Position numbers and translations under genes: made by a program
Notes under the pieces: generated by a model
The model's database searches: none
What the model saw: only the letters and a program-made list of their open reading frames with translations
What the model was told of the DNA's origin: nothing
From: Euwallacea fornicatus
Taxonomy: Eukaryota > Arthropoda > Insecta > Coleoptera > Curculionidae
Reading direction: 5' to 3'
Length of the DNA: 64,000 nucleotides
NCBI RefSeq assembly: GCF_040115645.1
Contig: NW_027096027.1
Coordinates: 496,001-560,000 of the forward strand
Part shown: positions 14,783 through 29,000 of the stretch, one piece after another
Layout: each line of letters opens with the position of its first letter
Numbering within the stretch: position 1 is the first letter of the stretch

Positions 14783-16724
14783 ATTTGATGTTCGATAACT
14801 TCGACAAATGACGACCAAATGTCTTAAACAGAGAGTCAAATTAATCAGCTCGACGAGATCTTTAAGGTTACAAAACACATCATGATTGCATCTTGTTGAA
14901 TTTCAGAGAAAAATAGGACTTTATGTGCTCAAACACTCAAAATGTGTGATTGTTCTAAATTTGAAGCTCGAAAACTTCGACAAATGACGACCAAATGTCT
15001 TAAACAGAGTGTCAAATTAATCAACTCGACGAGATCTTTAAGATGGCAAAACACATCATGATTGCATCTTGTTGAATTTCCAAGAAAAATAGTACTTTAT
15101 GTGCTCAAACACAAAAAATGTGTGATTGTTCTAAATTTGAAGCTCGAAAACTTCGACAAATGACGACCAAATGTCTTAAACAGAATGTCAAATTAATCAA
15201 CTCGACGAGATCTTTAAGATGGCAAAACACATCATGATTGCATCTTGTTGAATTTCAGAGAAAAATAGGACTTTATGTGCTCAAACACTCAAAATTTGTG
15301 ATTGTTCTAAATTTGAAGCTCGATAACTTCGACAAATGACGACCAAATGTCTTAAACAGAGAGTCAAAGTAATCAGCTCGACGAGATCTTTAAGATGACA
15401 AAACACATCATAATTGCATCTTGTTGAACTTCAGAGAAAAATAGGACTTTATGTGCTCAAACACTCAAAATGTGTGATTGTTCTAAATTTGAAGCTTGAT
15501 AACTTCGACAAATGACGACCAAATGTCTTAAACAGAATGTCAAATTAATCAACTCGACGAGATCTTTAAGATGGCCAAACACATCATGATTGCATCTTGT
15601 TGAATTTCAGAGAAAAATAGGACTTTATGTGCTCAAACACTCAAAATGTGTGATTGTTCTAAATTTGAAGCTCGATAACTTCGACAAATGACGACCAAAT
15701 GTCTTAAACAGAGAGTCAAATTAATCAGCTCGACGAGATCTTTAAGATGACAAAACACATCATGATTGCATCTTGTTGAATTTCCAAGAAAAACAGTACT
15801 TTATGTGCTCAAACATTCAAAATGTGTGATTGTTCTAAATTTGAAGCTAGAAAACTTCGACAAATGACGACCAAATGTCTTAAACAGAATGTCAAATTAA
15901 TCAACTCGACGAGATCTTTATGATGACAAAACACATCATGATTGCATCTTGTTGAATTTCAGAGAAAAATAGGACTTTATGTGCTCAAACACTCAAAATG
16001 TGTGATTGTTCTAAATTTGAAGCTCGAAAACTTCGACAAATGACGACCAAATGTCTTAAACAGAATGTCAAATTAATCAACTCGACGAGATCTTTAAGAT
16101 GGCAAAACACATCATGATTGCATCTTGTTGAATTTCAGAGAAAAATAGGACTTTATGTGCTCAAACACTCAAAATGTGTGATTGTTCTAAATTTGAAGCT
16201 CGATAACTTCGACAAATGACGACCAAATGTCTTAAACAGAGAGTCAAATTAATCAGCTCGACGAGATCTTTAAGATGACAAAACACATCATGATTGCATC
16301 TTGTTGAATTTCCAAGAAAAACAGTACTTTATGTGCTCAAACATTCAAAATGTGTGATTGTTCTAAATTTGAAGCTCGATAACTTCGACAAATGACGACC
16401 AAATGTCTTAAACAGAGAGTCAAATTAATCAGCTCGACGAGATCTTTAAGATGACAAAACACATCATAATTGCATCTTGTTGAACTTCAGAGAAAAATAG
16501 GACTTTATGTGCTCAAACACTCAAAATGTGTGATTGTTCTAAATTTGAAGCTCGATAACTTCGACAAATGACGACCAAATGTCTTAAACAGAGAGTCAAA
16601 TTAATCAGCTCGACGAGATCTTTAAGATGACAAAACACATCATGATTGCATCTTGTTGAATTTCCAAGAAAAACAGTACTTTATGTGCTCAAACATTCAA
16701 AATGTGTGATTGTTCTAAATTTGA
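14783..16724 (+). repeat. Eleven-monomer copy of the block at 7039-8980
   Basis: The order of subtypes from 14783 (GATGTTCGATAAC, then the CACAAAAAATGTG, GTCAAAGTAATC, GCTTGATAAC and ATGGCCAAAC monomers) repeats that starting at 7039. The offset is 7,744 bp, exactly 44 monomers. The match is lost after about 16724. This is a longer-range duplication laid over the 16-monomer pattern. Confidence 0.7.
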
Positions 16725-17070
16725 AGCTCGATAACTTCGACAAATGACGACCAAATGTCTTAAACAGAATGTCAAATTAATCAACTCGACGAGATCTTTA
16801 AGATGGCAAAACACATCATGATTGCATCTTGTTGAATTTCAGAGAAAAATAGGACTTTATGTGCTCAAACACTCAAAATGTGTGATTGTTCTAAATTTGA
16901 AGCTCGATAACTTCGACAAATGACGACCAAATGTCTTAAACAGAGAGTCAAATTAATCAGCTCGACGAGATCTTTAAGATGACAAAACACATCATAATTG
17001 CGTCTTGTTGAATTTCAAAAAAAAATAATGCTTTATGTGCTTAAACACTCAAAATGTGTCATTGTTCTAA

Positions 17071-20000
17071 ATTTGAAACTCGATAACTTCGACAAATGAC
17101 GACCAAATGTCTTAAACAGAGAGTCAAATTAATCAGCTCGACGAGATCTTTAAGATGACAAAACACATCATAATTGCATCTTGTTGAATTAAAAAAAAAA
17201 AATGCTTTATGTGCTCAAACACTCAAAATGTGTGATTGTTCTAAATTTGAAGCTCGATAACTTCGACAAATGACGACCAAATGTCTTAAACAGAATGTCA
17301 AATTAATCAACTCGACGAGATCTTTAAGATGGCAAAACACATCATGATTGCATCTTGTTGAATTTCCAAGAAAAACAGTACTTTATGTGCTCAAACATTC
17401 AAAATGTGTGATTGTTCTAAATTTGAAGTTCGATAACTTCGACAAATGACGACCAAATGTCTTAAACAGAATGTCAAATTAATCAACTCGACGAGATCTT
17501 TAAGATGGCAAAACACATCATGATTGCATCTTGTTGAATTTCAGAGAAAAATAGGACTTTATGTGCTCAAACACTCAAAATGTGTGATTGTTCTAAATTT
17601 GAAGCTCGAAAACTTCGACAAATGACGACCAAATGTCTTAAACAGAGAGTCAAATTAATCAGCTCGACGAGATCTTTAAGATGACAAAACACATCATAAT
17701 TGCATCTTGTTGAATTTAAAAAAAAATGCTTTATGTGCTCAAACACTCAAAATGTGTGATTGTTCTAAATTTGAAGCTCGATAACTTCGACAAATGACGA
17801 CCAAATGTCTTAAACAGAGAGTCAAATTAATCAGCTCGACGAGATTTTTAAGATGACAAAACACATCATAATTGCATCTTGTTGAACTTCAGAGAAAAAT
17901 AGGACTTTATGTGCTCAAACACTCAAAATGTGTGATTGTTCTAAATTTGAAGCTTGATAACTTCGACAAATGACGACCAAATGTCTTAAACAGAATGTCA
18001 AATTTATCAACTCGACGAGATCTTTAAGATGGCAAAACACATCATGATTGCATCTTGTTGAATTTCAGAGAAAAATAGGACTTTATGTGCTCAAACACTC
18101 AAAATGTGTGATTGTTCTAAATTTGAAGCTCGATAACTTCGACAAATGACGACCAAATGTCTTAAACAGAGAGTCAAAGTAATCAGCTCGACGAGATCTT
18201 TAAGATGACAAAACACATCATAATTGCATCTTGTTGAACTTCAGAGAAAAATAGGACTTTATGTGCTCAAACACTCAAAATGTGTGATTGTTCTAAATTT
18301 GAAGCTCGATAACTTCAACAAATCACGACCAAATGTATTAAACAGAGAGTCAAATTAATCAGCTCGACGAGATCTATAAGGTGACAAAACACATCATGAT
18401 TGCATCTTGTTGAATTTCAGAGAAAAATAGGACTTTATGTGCTCAAACACTCAAAATGTGTGATTGTTCTAAATTTGAAGCTCGAAAACTTCGACAAATG
18501 ACGACCAAATGTCTTAAACAGAATGTCAAATTAATCAACTCGACGAGATCTTTAAGATGGCAAAACACATCATGATTGCATCTTGTTGAATTTCAGAGAA
18601 AAATAGGACTTTATGTGCTCAAACACTCAAAATGTGTGATTGTTCTAAATTTGAAGCTCGATAACTTCGACAAATGACGACCAAATGTCTTAAACAGAGA
18701 GTCAAATTAATCAGCTCGACGAGATCTTTAAGATGACAAAACACATCATGATTGCATCTTGTTGAATTTCCAAGAAAAACAGTACTTTAGGTGCTCAAAC
18801 ACACAAAATGTGTGATTGTTCTAAATTTCGAGGTCGATAACTTCGACAAATGACGACCAAATGTCTTAAACAGAGTGTCAAATTAATCAACTCGACGAGA
18901 TCTTTATGATGACAAAACACATCATGATTGCATCTTGTTGAATTTCAGAGAAAAATAGGACTTTATGTGCTCAAACACTCAAAATGTGTGATTGTTCTAA
19001 ATTTGAAGCTCGAAAACTTCGACAAATGACGACCAAATGTCTTAAACAGAATGTCAAATTAATCAACTCGACGAGATCTTTAAGATGGCCAAACACATCA
19101 TGATTGCATCTTGTTGAATTTCAGAGAAAAATAGGACTTTATGTGCTCAAACACTCAAAATGTGTGATTGTTCTAAATTTGAAGCTCGATAACTTCGACA
19201 AATGACGACCAAATGTCTTAAACAGAGAGTCAAATTAATCAGCTCGACGAGATCTTTAAGATGACAAAACACATCATGATTGCATCTTGTTGAATTTCCA
19301 AGAAAAACAGTACTTTATGTGCTCAAACATTCAAAATGTGTGATTGTTCTAAATTTGAAGCTCGAAAACTTCGACAAATGACGACCAAATGTCTTAAACA
19401 GAATGTCAAATTAATCAACTCGACGAGATCTTTATGATGACAAAACACATCATGATTGCATCTTGTTGAATTTCAGAGAAAAATAGGACTTTATGTGCTC
19501 AAACACTCAAAATGTGTGATTGTTCTAAATTTGAAGCTCGAAAACTTCGACAAATGACGACCAAATGTCTTAAACAGAATGTCAAATTAATCAACTCGAC
19601 GAGATCTTTAAGATGGCAAAACACATCATGATTGCATCTTGTTGAATTTCAGAGAAAAATAGGACTTTATGTGCTCAAACACTCAAAATGTGTGATTGTT
19701 CTAAATTTGAAGCTCGATAACTTCGACAAATGACGACCAAATGTCTTAAACAGAGAGTCAAATTAATCAGCTCGACGAGATCTTTAAGATGACAAAACAC
19801 ATCATGATTGCATCTTGTTGAATTTCCAAGAAAAACAGTACTTTATGTGCTCAAACATTCAAAATGTGTGATTGTTCTAAATTTGAAGCTCGAAAACTTC
19901 GACAAATGACGACCAAATGTCTTAAACAGAATGTCAAATTAATCAACTCGACGAGATCTTTAAGATGGCAAAACACATCATGATTGCATCTTGTTGAATT

Positions 20001-23000
20001 TCAGAGAAAAATAGGACTTTATGTGCTCAAACACTCAAAATGTGTGATTGTTCTAAATTTGAAGCTCGATAACTTCGACAAATGACGACCAAATGTCTTA
20101 AACAGAATGTCAAATTAATCAACTCGACGAGATCTTTAAGATGACAAAACACATCATAATTGCGTCTTGTTGAATTTCAAAAAAAAATAATGCTTTATGT
20201 GCTTAAACACTCAAAATGTGTCATTGTTCTAAATTTGAAACTCGATAACTTCGACAAATGACGACCAAATGTCTTAAACAGAGAGTCAAATTAATCAGCT
20301 CGACGAGATCTTTAAGATGACAAAACACATCATAATTGCATCTTGTTGAATTTAAAAAAAAAAATGCTTTATGTGCTCAAACACTCAAAATGTGTGATTG
20401 TTCTAAATTTGAAGCTCGATAACTTCGACAAATGACGACCAAATGTCTTAAACAGAGAGTCAAATTAATCAGCTCGACGAGATCTTTAAGATGACAAAAC
20501 ACATCATAATTGCATCTTGTTGAACTTCAGAGAAAAATAGGACTTTATGTGCTCAAACACTCAAAATGTGTGATTGTTCTAAATTTGAAGCTCGATAACT
20601 TCGACAAATGACGACCAAATGTCTTAAACAGAGAGTCAAATTAATCAGCTCGACGAGATCTTTAAGATGACAAAACACATCATGATTGCATCTTGTTGAA
20701 TTTCCAAGAAAAACAGTACTTTATGTGCTCAAACATTCAAAATGTGTGATTGTTCTAAATTTGAAGCTCGAAAACTTCGACAAATGACGACCAAATGTCT
20801 TAAACAGAATGTCAAATTAATCAACTCGACGAGATCTTTAAGATGGCAAAACACATCATGATTGCATCTTGTTGAATTTCAGAGAAAAATAGGACTTTAT
20901 GTGCTCAAACACTCAAAATGTGTGATTGTTCTAAATTTGAAGCTCGATAACTTCGACAAATGATGACCAAATGTCTTAAACAGAGAGTCAAATTAATCAG
21001 CTCGACGAGATCTTTAAGATGACAAAACACATCATAATTGCATCTTGTTGAACTTCAGAGAAAAATAGGACTTTATGTGCTCAAACACTCAAAATGTGTG
21101 ATTGTTCTAAATTTGAAGCTCGAAAACTTCGACAAATGACGACCAAATGTCTTAAACAGAGTGTCAAATTAATCAACTCGACGAGATCTTTAAGATGGCA
21201 AAACACATCATGATTGCATCTTGTTGAATTTCCAAGAAAAATAGTACTTTATGTGCTCAAACACAAAAAATGTGTGATTGTTCTAAATTTGAAGCTCGAA
21301 AACTTCGACAAATGACGACCAAATGTCTTAAACAGAGAGTCAAAGTAATCAGCTCGACGAGATCTTTAAGATGACAAAACACATCATAATTGCATCTTGT
21401 TGAACTTCAGAGAAAAATAGGACTTTATGTGCTCAAACACTCAAAATGTGTGATTGTTCTAAATTTGAAGCTCGATAACTTCGACAAATGACGACCAAAT
21501 GTCTTAAACAGAGAGTCAAATTAATCAGCTCGACGAGATCTTTAAGATGACAAATCACATCATGATTGCATCTTGTTGAATTTCCAAGAAAAATAGTACT
21601 TTATGTGCTCAAACACTCAAAATGTGTGATTGTTCTAAATTTGATGTTCGATAACTTCGACAAATCACGACCAAATGTATTAAACAGAGAGTCAAATTAA
21701 TCAGCTCGACGAGATCTATAAGGTGACAAAACACATCATGATTGCATCTTGTTGAATTTCAGAGAAAAATAGGACTTTATGTGCTCAAACACTCAAAATG
21801 TGTGATTGTTCTAAATTTGAAGCTCGAAAACTTCGACAAATGACGACCAAATGTCTTAAACAGAATGTCAAATTAATCAACTCGACGAGATCTTTAAGAT
21901 GGCAAAACACATCATGATTGCATCTTGTTGAATTTCAGAGAAAAATAGGACTTTATGTGCTCAAACACTCAAAATGTGTGATTGTTCTAAATTTGAAGCT
22001 CGATAACTTCGACAAATGACGACCAAATGTCTTAAACAGAGAGTCAAATTAATCAGCTCGACGAGATCTTTAAGATGACAAAACACATCATGATTGCATC
22101 TTGTTGAATTTCCAAGAAAAACAGTACTTTAGGTGCTCAAACACACAAAATGTGTGATTGTTCTAAATTTCGAGGTCGATAACTTCGACAAATGACGACC
22201 AAATGTCTTAAACAGAGTGTCAAATTAATCAACTCGACGAGATCTTTATGATGACAAAACACATCATGATTGCATCTTGTTGAATTTCAGAGAAAAATAG
22301 GACTTTATGTGCTCAAACACTCAAAATGTGTGATTGTTCTAAATTTGAAGCTCGAAAACTTCGACAAATGACGACCAAATGTCTTAAACAGAATGTCAAA
22401 TTAATCAACTCGACGAGATCTTTAAGATGGCCAAACACATCATGATTGCATCTTGTTGAATTTCAGAGAAAAATAGGACTTTATGTGCTCAAACACTCAA
22501 AATGTGTGATTGTTCTAAATTTGAAGCTCGATAACTTCGACAAATGACGACCAAATGTCTTAAACAGAGAGTCAAATTAATCAGCTCGACGAGATCTTTA
22601 AGATGACAAAACACATCATGATTGCATCTTGTTGAATTTCCAAGAAAAACAGTACTTTATGTGCTCAAACATTCAAAATGTGTGATTGTTCTAAATTTGA
22701 AGCTCTAAAAATTCGACAAATGACGACCAAATGTCTTAAACAGAATGTCAAATTAATCAACTCGACGAGATCTTTATGATGACAAAACACATCATGATTG
22801 CATCTTGTTGAATTTCAGAGAAAAATAGGACTTTATGTGCTCAAACACTCAAAATGTGTGATTGTTCTAAATTTGAAGCTCGAAAACTTCGACAAATGAC
22901 GACCAAATGTCTTAAACAGAATGTCAAATTAATCAACTCGACGAGATCTTTAAGATGGCAAAACACATCATGATTGCATCTTGTTGAATTTCAGAGAAAA

Positions 23001-26000
23001 ATAGGACTTTATGTGCTCAAACACTCAAAATGTGTGATTGTTCTAAATTTGAAGCTCGATAACTTCGACAAATGACGACCAAATGTCTTAAACAGAGAGT
23101 CAAATTAATCAGCTCGACGAGATCTTTAAGATGACAAAACACATCATGATTGCATCTTGTTGAATTTCCAAGAAAAACAGTACTTTATGTGCTCAAACAC
23201 TCAAAATGTGTGATTGTTCTAAATTTGAAGCTCGAAAACTTCGACAAATGACGACCAAATGTCTTAAACAGAATGTCAAATTAATCAACTCGACGAGATC
23301 TTTAAGATGGCAAAACACATCATGATTGCATCTTGTTGAATTTCAGAGAAAAATAGGACTTTATGTGCTCAAACACTCAAAATGTGTGATTGTTCTAAAT
23401 TTGAAGCTCGATAACTTCGACAAATGACGACCAAATGTCTTAAACAGAATGTCAAATTAATCAACTCGACGAGATCTTTAAGATGACAAAACACATCATA
23501 ATTGCGTCTTGTTGAATTTCAAAAAAAAATAATGCTTTATGTGCTTAAACACTCAAAATGTGTCATTGTTCTAAATTTGAAACTCGATAACTTCGACAAA
23601 TGACGACCAAATGTCTTAAACAGAGAGTCAAATTAATCAGCTCGACGAGATCTTTAAGATGACAAAACACATCATAATTGCATCTTGTTGAATTTAAAAA
23701 AAAAAATGCTTTATGTGCTCAAACACTCAAAATGTGTGATTGTTCTAAATTTGAAGCTCGATAACTTCGACAAATGACGACCAAATGTCTTAAACAGAGA
23801 GTCAAATTAATCAGCTCGACGAGATCTTTAAGATGACAAAACACATCATAATTGCATCTTGTTGAACTTCAGAGAAAAATAGGACTTTATGTGCTCAAAC
23901 ACTCAAAATGTGTGATTGTTCTAAATTTGAAGCTCGATAACTTCGACAAATGACGACCAAATGTCTTAAACAGAGAGTCAAATTAATCAGCTCGACGAGA
24001 TCTTTAAGATGACAAAACACATCATGATTGCATCTTGTTGAATTTCCAAGAAAAACAGTACTTTATGTGCTCAAACATTCAAAATGTGTGATTGTTCTAA
24101 ATTTGAAGCTCGAAAACTTCGACAAATGACGACCAAATGTCTTAAACAGAATGTCAAATTAATCAACTCGACGAGATCTTTAAGATGGCAAAACACATCA
24201 TGATTGCATCTTGTTGAATTTCAGAGAAAAATAGGACTTTATGTGCTCAAACACTCAAAATGAGTGATTGTTCTAAATTTGAAGCTCGATAACTTCGACA
24301 AATGACGACCAAATGTCTTAAACAGAGAGTCAAATTAATCAGCTCGACGAGATCTTTAAGATGACAAAACACATCATAATTGCATCTTGTTGAACTTCAG
24401 AGAAAAATAGGACTTTATGTGCTCAAACACTCAAAATGTGTGATTGTTCTAAATTTGAAGCTCGAAAACTTCGACAAATGACGACCAAATGTCTTAAACA
24501 GAGTGTCAAATTAATCAACTCGACGAGATCTTTAAGATGGCAAAACACATCATGATTGCATCTTGTTGAATTTCCAAGAAAAATAGTACTTTATGTGCTC
24601 AAACACAAAAAATGTGTGATTGTTCTAAATTTGAAGCTCGAAAACTTCGACAAATGACGACCAAATGTCTTAAACAGAGAGTCAAAGTAATCAGCTCGAC
24701 GAGATCTTTAAGATGACAAAACACATCATAATTGCATCTTGTTGAACTTCAGAGAAAAATAGGACTTTATGTGCTCAAACACTCAAAATGTGTGATTGTT
24801 CTAAATTTGAAGCTCGATAACTTCGACAAATGACGACCAAATGTCTTAAACAGAGAGTCAAATTAATCAGCTCGACGAGATCTTTAAGATGGCAAAACAC
24901 ATCATGATTGCATCTTGTTGAATTTCAGAGAAAAATAGGACTTTATGTGCTCAAACACTCAAAATGTGTGATTGTTCTAAATTTGAAGCTCGAAAACTTC
25001 GACAAATGACGACCAAATGTCTTAAACAGAGTGTCAAATTAATCAACTCGACGAGATCTTTAAGATGGCAAAACACATCATGATTGCATCTTGTTGAATT
25101 TCCAAGAAAAATAGTACTTTATGTGCTCAAACACAAAAAATGTGTGATTGTTCTAAATTTGAAGCTCGAAAACTTTGACAAATGACGACCAAATGTCTTA
25201 AACAGAGAGTCAAAGTAATCAGCTCGACGAGATCTTTAAGATGACAAAACACATCATAATTGCATCTTGTTGAACTTCAGAGAAAAATAGGACTTTATGT
25301 GCTCAAACACTCAAAATGTGTGATTGTTCTAAATTTGAAGCTCGATAACTTCGACAAATGACGACCAAATGTCTTAAACAGAGAGTCAAATTAATCAGCT
25401 CGACGAGATCTTTAAGATGGCAAAACACATCATGATTGCATCTTGTTGAATTTCAGAGAAAAATAGGACTTTATGTGCTCAAACACTCAAAATGTGTGAT
25501 TGTTCTAAATTTGAAGCTCGAAAACTTCGACAAATGACGACCAAATGTCTTAAACAGAATGTCAAATTAATCAACTCGACGAGATCTTTAAGATGGCAAA
25601 ACACATCATGATTGCACCTTGTTGAATTTCAGAGAAAAATAGGACTTTATGTGCTCAAACACTCAAAATGTGTGATTGTTCTAAATTTGAAGCTCGAAAA
25701 CTTCGACAAATGACGACCAAATGTCTTAAACAGAGTGTCAAATTAATCAACTCGACGAGATCTTTATGATGACAAAACACATCATGATTGCATCTTGTTG
25801 AATTTCAGAGAAAAATAGGACTTTATGTGCTCAAACACTCAAAATGTGTGATTGTTCTAAATTTGAAGCTCGAAAACTTCGACAAATGACGACCAAATGT
25901 CTTAAACAGAATGTCAAATTAATCAACTCGACGAGATCTTTAAGATGGCCAAACACATCATGATTGCATCTTGTTGAATTTCAGAGAAAAATAGGACTTT

Positions 26001-29000
26001 ATGTGCTCAAACACTCAAAATGTGTGATTGTTCTAAATTTGAAGCTCGATAACTTCGACAAATGACGACCAAATGTCTTAAACAGAGAGTCAAATTAATC
26101 AGCTCGACGAGATCTTTAAGATGACAAAACACATCATGATTGCATCTTGTTGAATTTCCAAGAAAAACAGTACTTTATGTGCTCAAACATTCAAAATGTG
26201 TGATTGTTCTAAATTTGAAGCTCTAAAAATTCGACAAATGACGACCAAATGTCTTAAACAGAATGTCAAATTAATCAACTCGACGAGATCTTTATGATGA
26301 CAAAACACATCATGATTGCATCTTGTTGAATTTCAGAGAAAAATAGGACTTTATGTGCTCAAACACTCAAAATGTGTGATTGTTCTAAATTTGAAGCTCG
26401 AAAACTTCGACAAATGACGACCAAATGTCTTAAACAGAATGTCAAATTAATCAACTCGACGAGATCTTTAAGATGGCAAAACACATCATGATTGCATCTT
26501 GTTGAATTTCAGAGAAAAATAGGACTTTATGTGCTCAAACACTCAAAATGTGTGATTGTTCTAAATTTGAAGCTCGATAACTTCGACAAATGACGACCAA
26601 ATGTCTTAAACAGAGAGTCAAATTAATCAGCTCGACGAGATCTTTAAGATGACAAAACACATCATGATTGCATCTTGTTGAATTTCCAAGAAAAACAGTA
26701 CTTTATGTGCTCAAACACTCAAAATGTGTGATTGTTCTAAATTTGAAGCTCGAAAACTTCGACAAATGACGACCAAATGTCTTAAACAGAATGTCAAATT
26801 AATCAACTCGACGAGATCTTTAAGATGGCAAAACACATCATGATTGCATCTTGTTGAATTTCAGAGAAAAATAGGACTTTATGTGCTCAAACACTCAAAA
26901 TGTGTGATTGTTCTAAATTTGAAGCTCGATAACTTCGACAAATGACGACCAAATGTCTTAAACAGAATGTCAAATTAATCAACTCGACGAGATCTTTAAG
27001 ATGACAAAACACATCATAATTGCGTCTTGTTGAATTTCAAAAAAAAATAATGCTTTATGTGCTTAAACACTCAAAATGTGTCATTGTTCTAAATTTGAAA
27101 CTCGATAACTTCGACAAATGACGACCAAATGTCTTAAACAGAGAGTCAAATTAATCAGCTCGACGAGATCTTTAAGATGACAAAACACATCATAATTGCA
27201 TCTTGTTGAATTTAAAAAAAAAATGCTTTATGTGCTCAAACACTCAAAATGTGTGATTGTTCTAAATTTGAAGCTCGATAACTTCGACAAATGACGACCA
27301 AATGTCTTAAACAGAGAGTCAAATTAATCAGCTCGACGAGATCTTTAAGATGACAAAACACATCATAATTGCATCTTGTTGAACTTCAGAGAAAAATAGG
27401 ACTTTATGTGCTCAAACACTCAAAATGTGTGATTGTTCTAAATTTGAAGCTCGATAACTTCGACAAATGACGACCAAATGACTTAAACAGAGAGTCAAAT
27501 TAATCAGCTCGACGAGATCTTTAAGATGGCAAAACACATCATGATTGCATCTTGTTGAATTTCAGAGAAAAATAGGACTTTATGTGCTCAAACACTCAAA
27601 ATGTGTGATTGTTCTAAATTTGAAGCTCGAAAACTTCGACAAATGACGACCAAATGTCTTAAACAGAATGTCAAATTAATCAACTCGACGAGATCTTTAA
27701 GATGGCCAAACACATCATGATTGCATCTTGTTGAATTTCAGAGAAAAATAGGACTTTATGTGCTCAAACACTCAAAATGTGTGATTGTTCTAAATTTGAA
27801 GCTCGATAACTTCGACAAATGACGACCAAATGTCTTAAACAGAGAGTCAAATTAATCAGCTCGACGAGATCTTTAAGATGACAAAACACATCATGATTGC
27901 ATCTTGTTGAATTTCCAAGAAAAACAGTACTTTATGTGCTCAAACATTCAAAATGTGTGATTGTTCTAAATTTGAAGCTCTAAAAATTCGACAAATGACG
28001 ACCAAATGTCTTAAACAGAATGTCAAATTAATCAACTCGACGAGATCTTTATGATGACAAAACACATCATGATTGCATCTTGTTGAATTTCCAAGAAAAA
28101 TAGTACTTTATGTGCTCAAACACAAAAAATGTGTGATTGTTCTAAATTTGAAGCTCGAAAACTTTGACAAATGACGACCAAATGTCTTAAACAGAGAGTC
28201 AAAGTAATCAGCTCGACGAGATCTTTAAGATGACAAAACACATCATAATTGCATCTTGTTGAACTTCAGAGAAAAATAGGACTTTATGTGCTCAAACACT
28301 CAAAATGTGTGATTGTTCTAAATTTGAAGCTCGATAACTTCGACAAATGACGACCAAATGTCTTAAACAGAGAGTCAAATTAATCAGCTCGACGAGATCT
28401 TTAAGATGGCAAAACACATCATGATTGCATCTTGTTGAATTTCAGAGAAAAATAGGACTTTATGTGCTCAAACACTCAAAATGTGTGATTGTTCTAAATT
28501 TGAAGCTCGAAAACTTCGACAAATGACGACCAAATGTCTTAAACAGAATGTCAAATTAATCAACTCGACGAGATCTTTAAGATGGCAAAACACATCATGA
28601 TTGCACCTTGTTGAATTTCAGAGAAAAATAGGACTTTATGTGCTCAAACACTCAAAATGTGTGATTGTTCTAAATTTGAAGCTCGAAAACTTCGACAAAT
28701 GACGACCAAATGTCTTAAACAGAGTGTCAAATTAATCAACTCGACGAGATCTTTATGATGACAAAACACATCATGATTGCATCTTGTTGAATTTCAGAGA
28801 AAAATAGGACTTTATGTGCTCAAACACTCAAAATGTGTGATTGTTCTAAATTTGAAGCTCGAAAACTTCGACAAATGACGACCAAATGTCTTAAACAGAA
28901 TGTCAAATTAATCAACTCGACGAGATCTTTAAGATGGCCAAACACATCATGATTGCATCTTGTTGAATTTCAGAGAAAAATAGGACTTTATGTGCTCAAA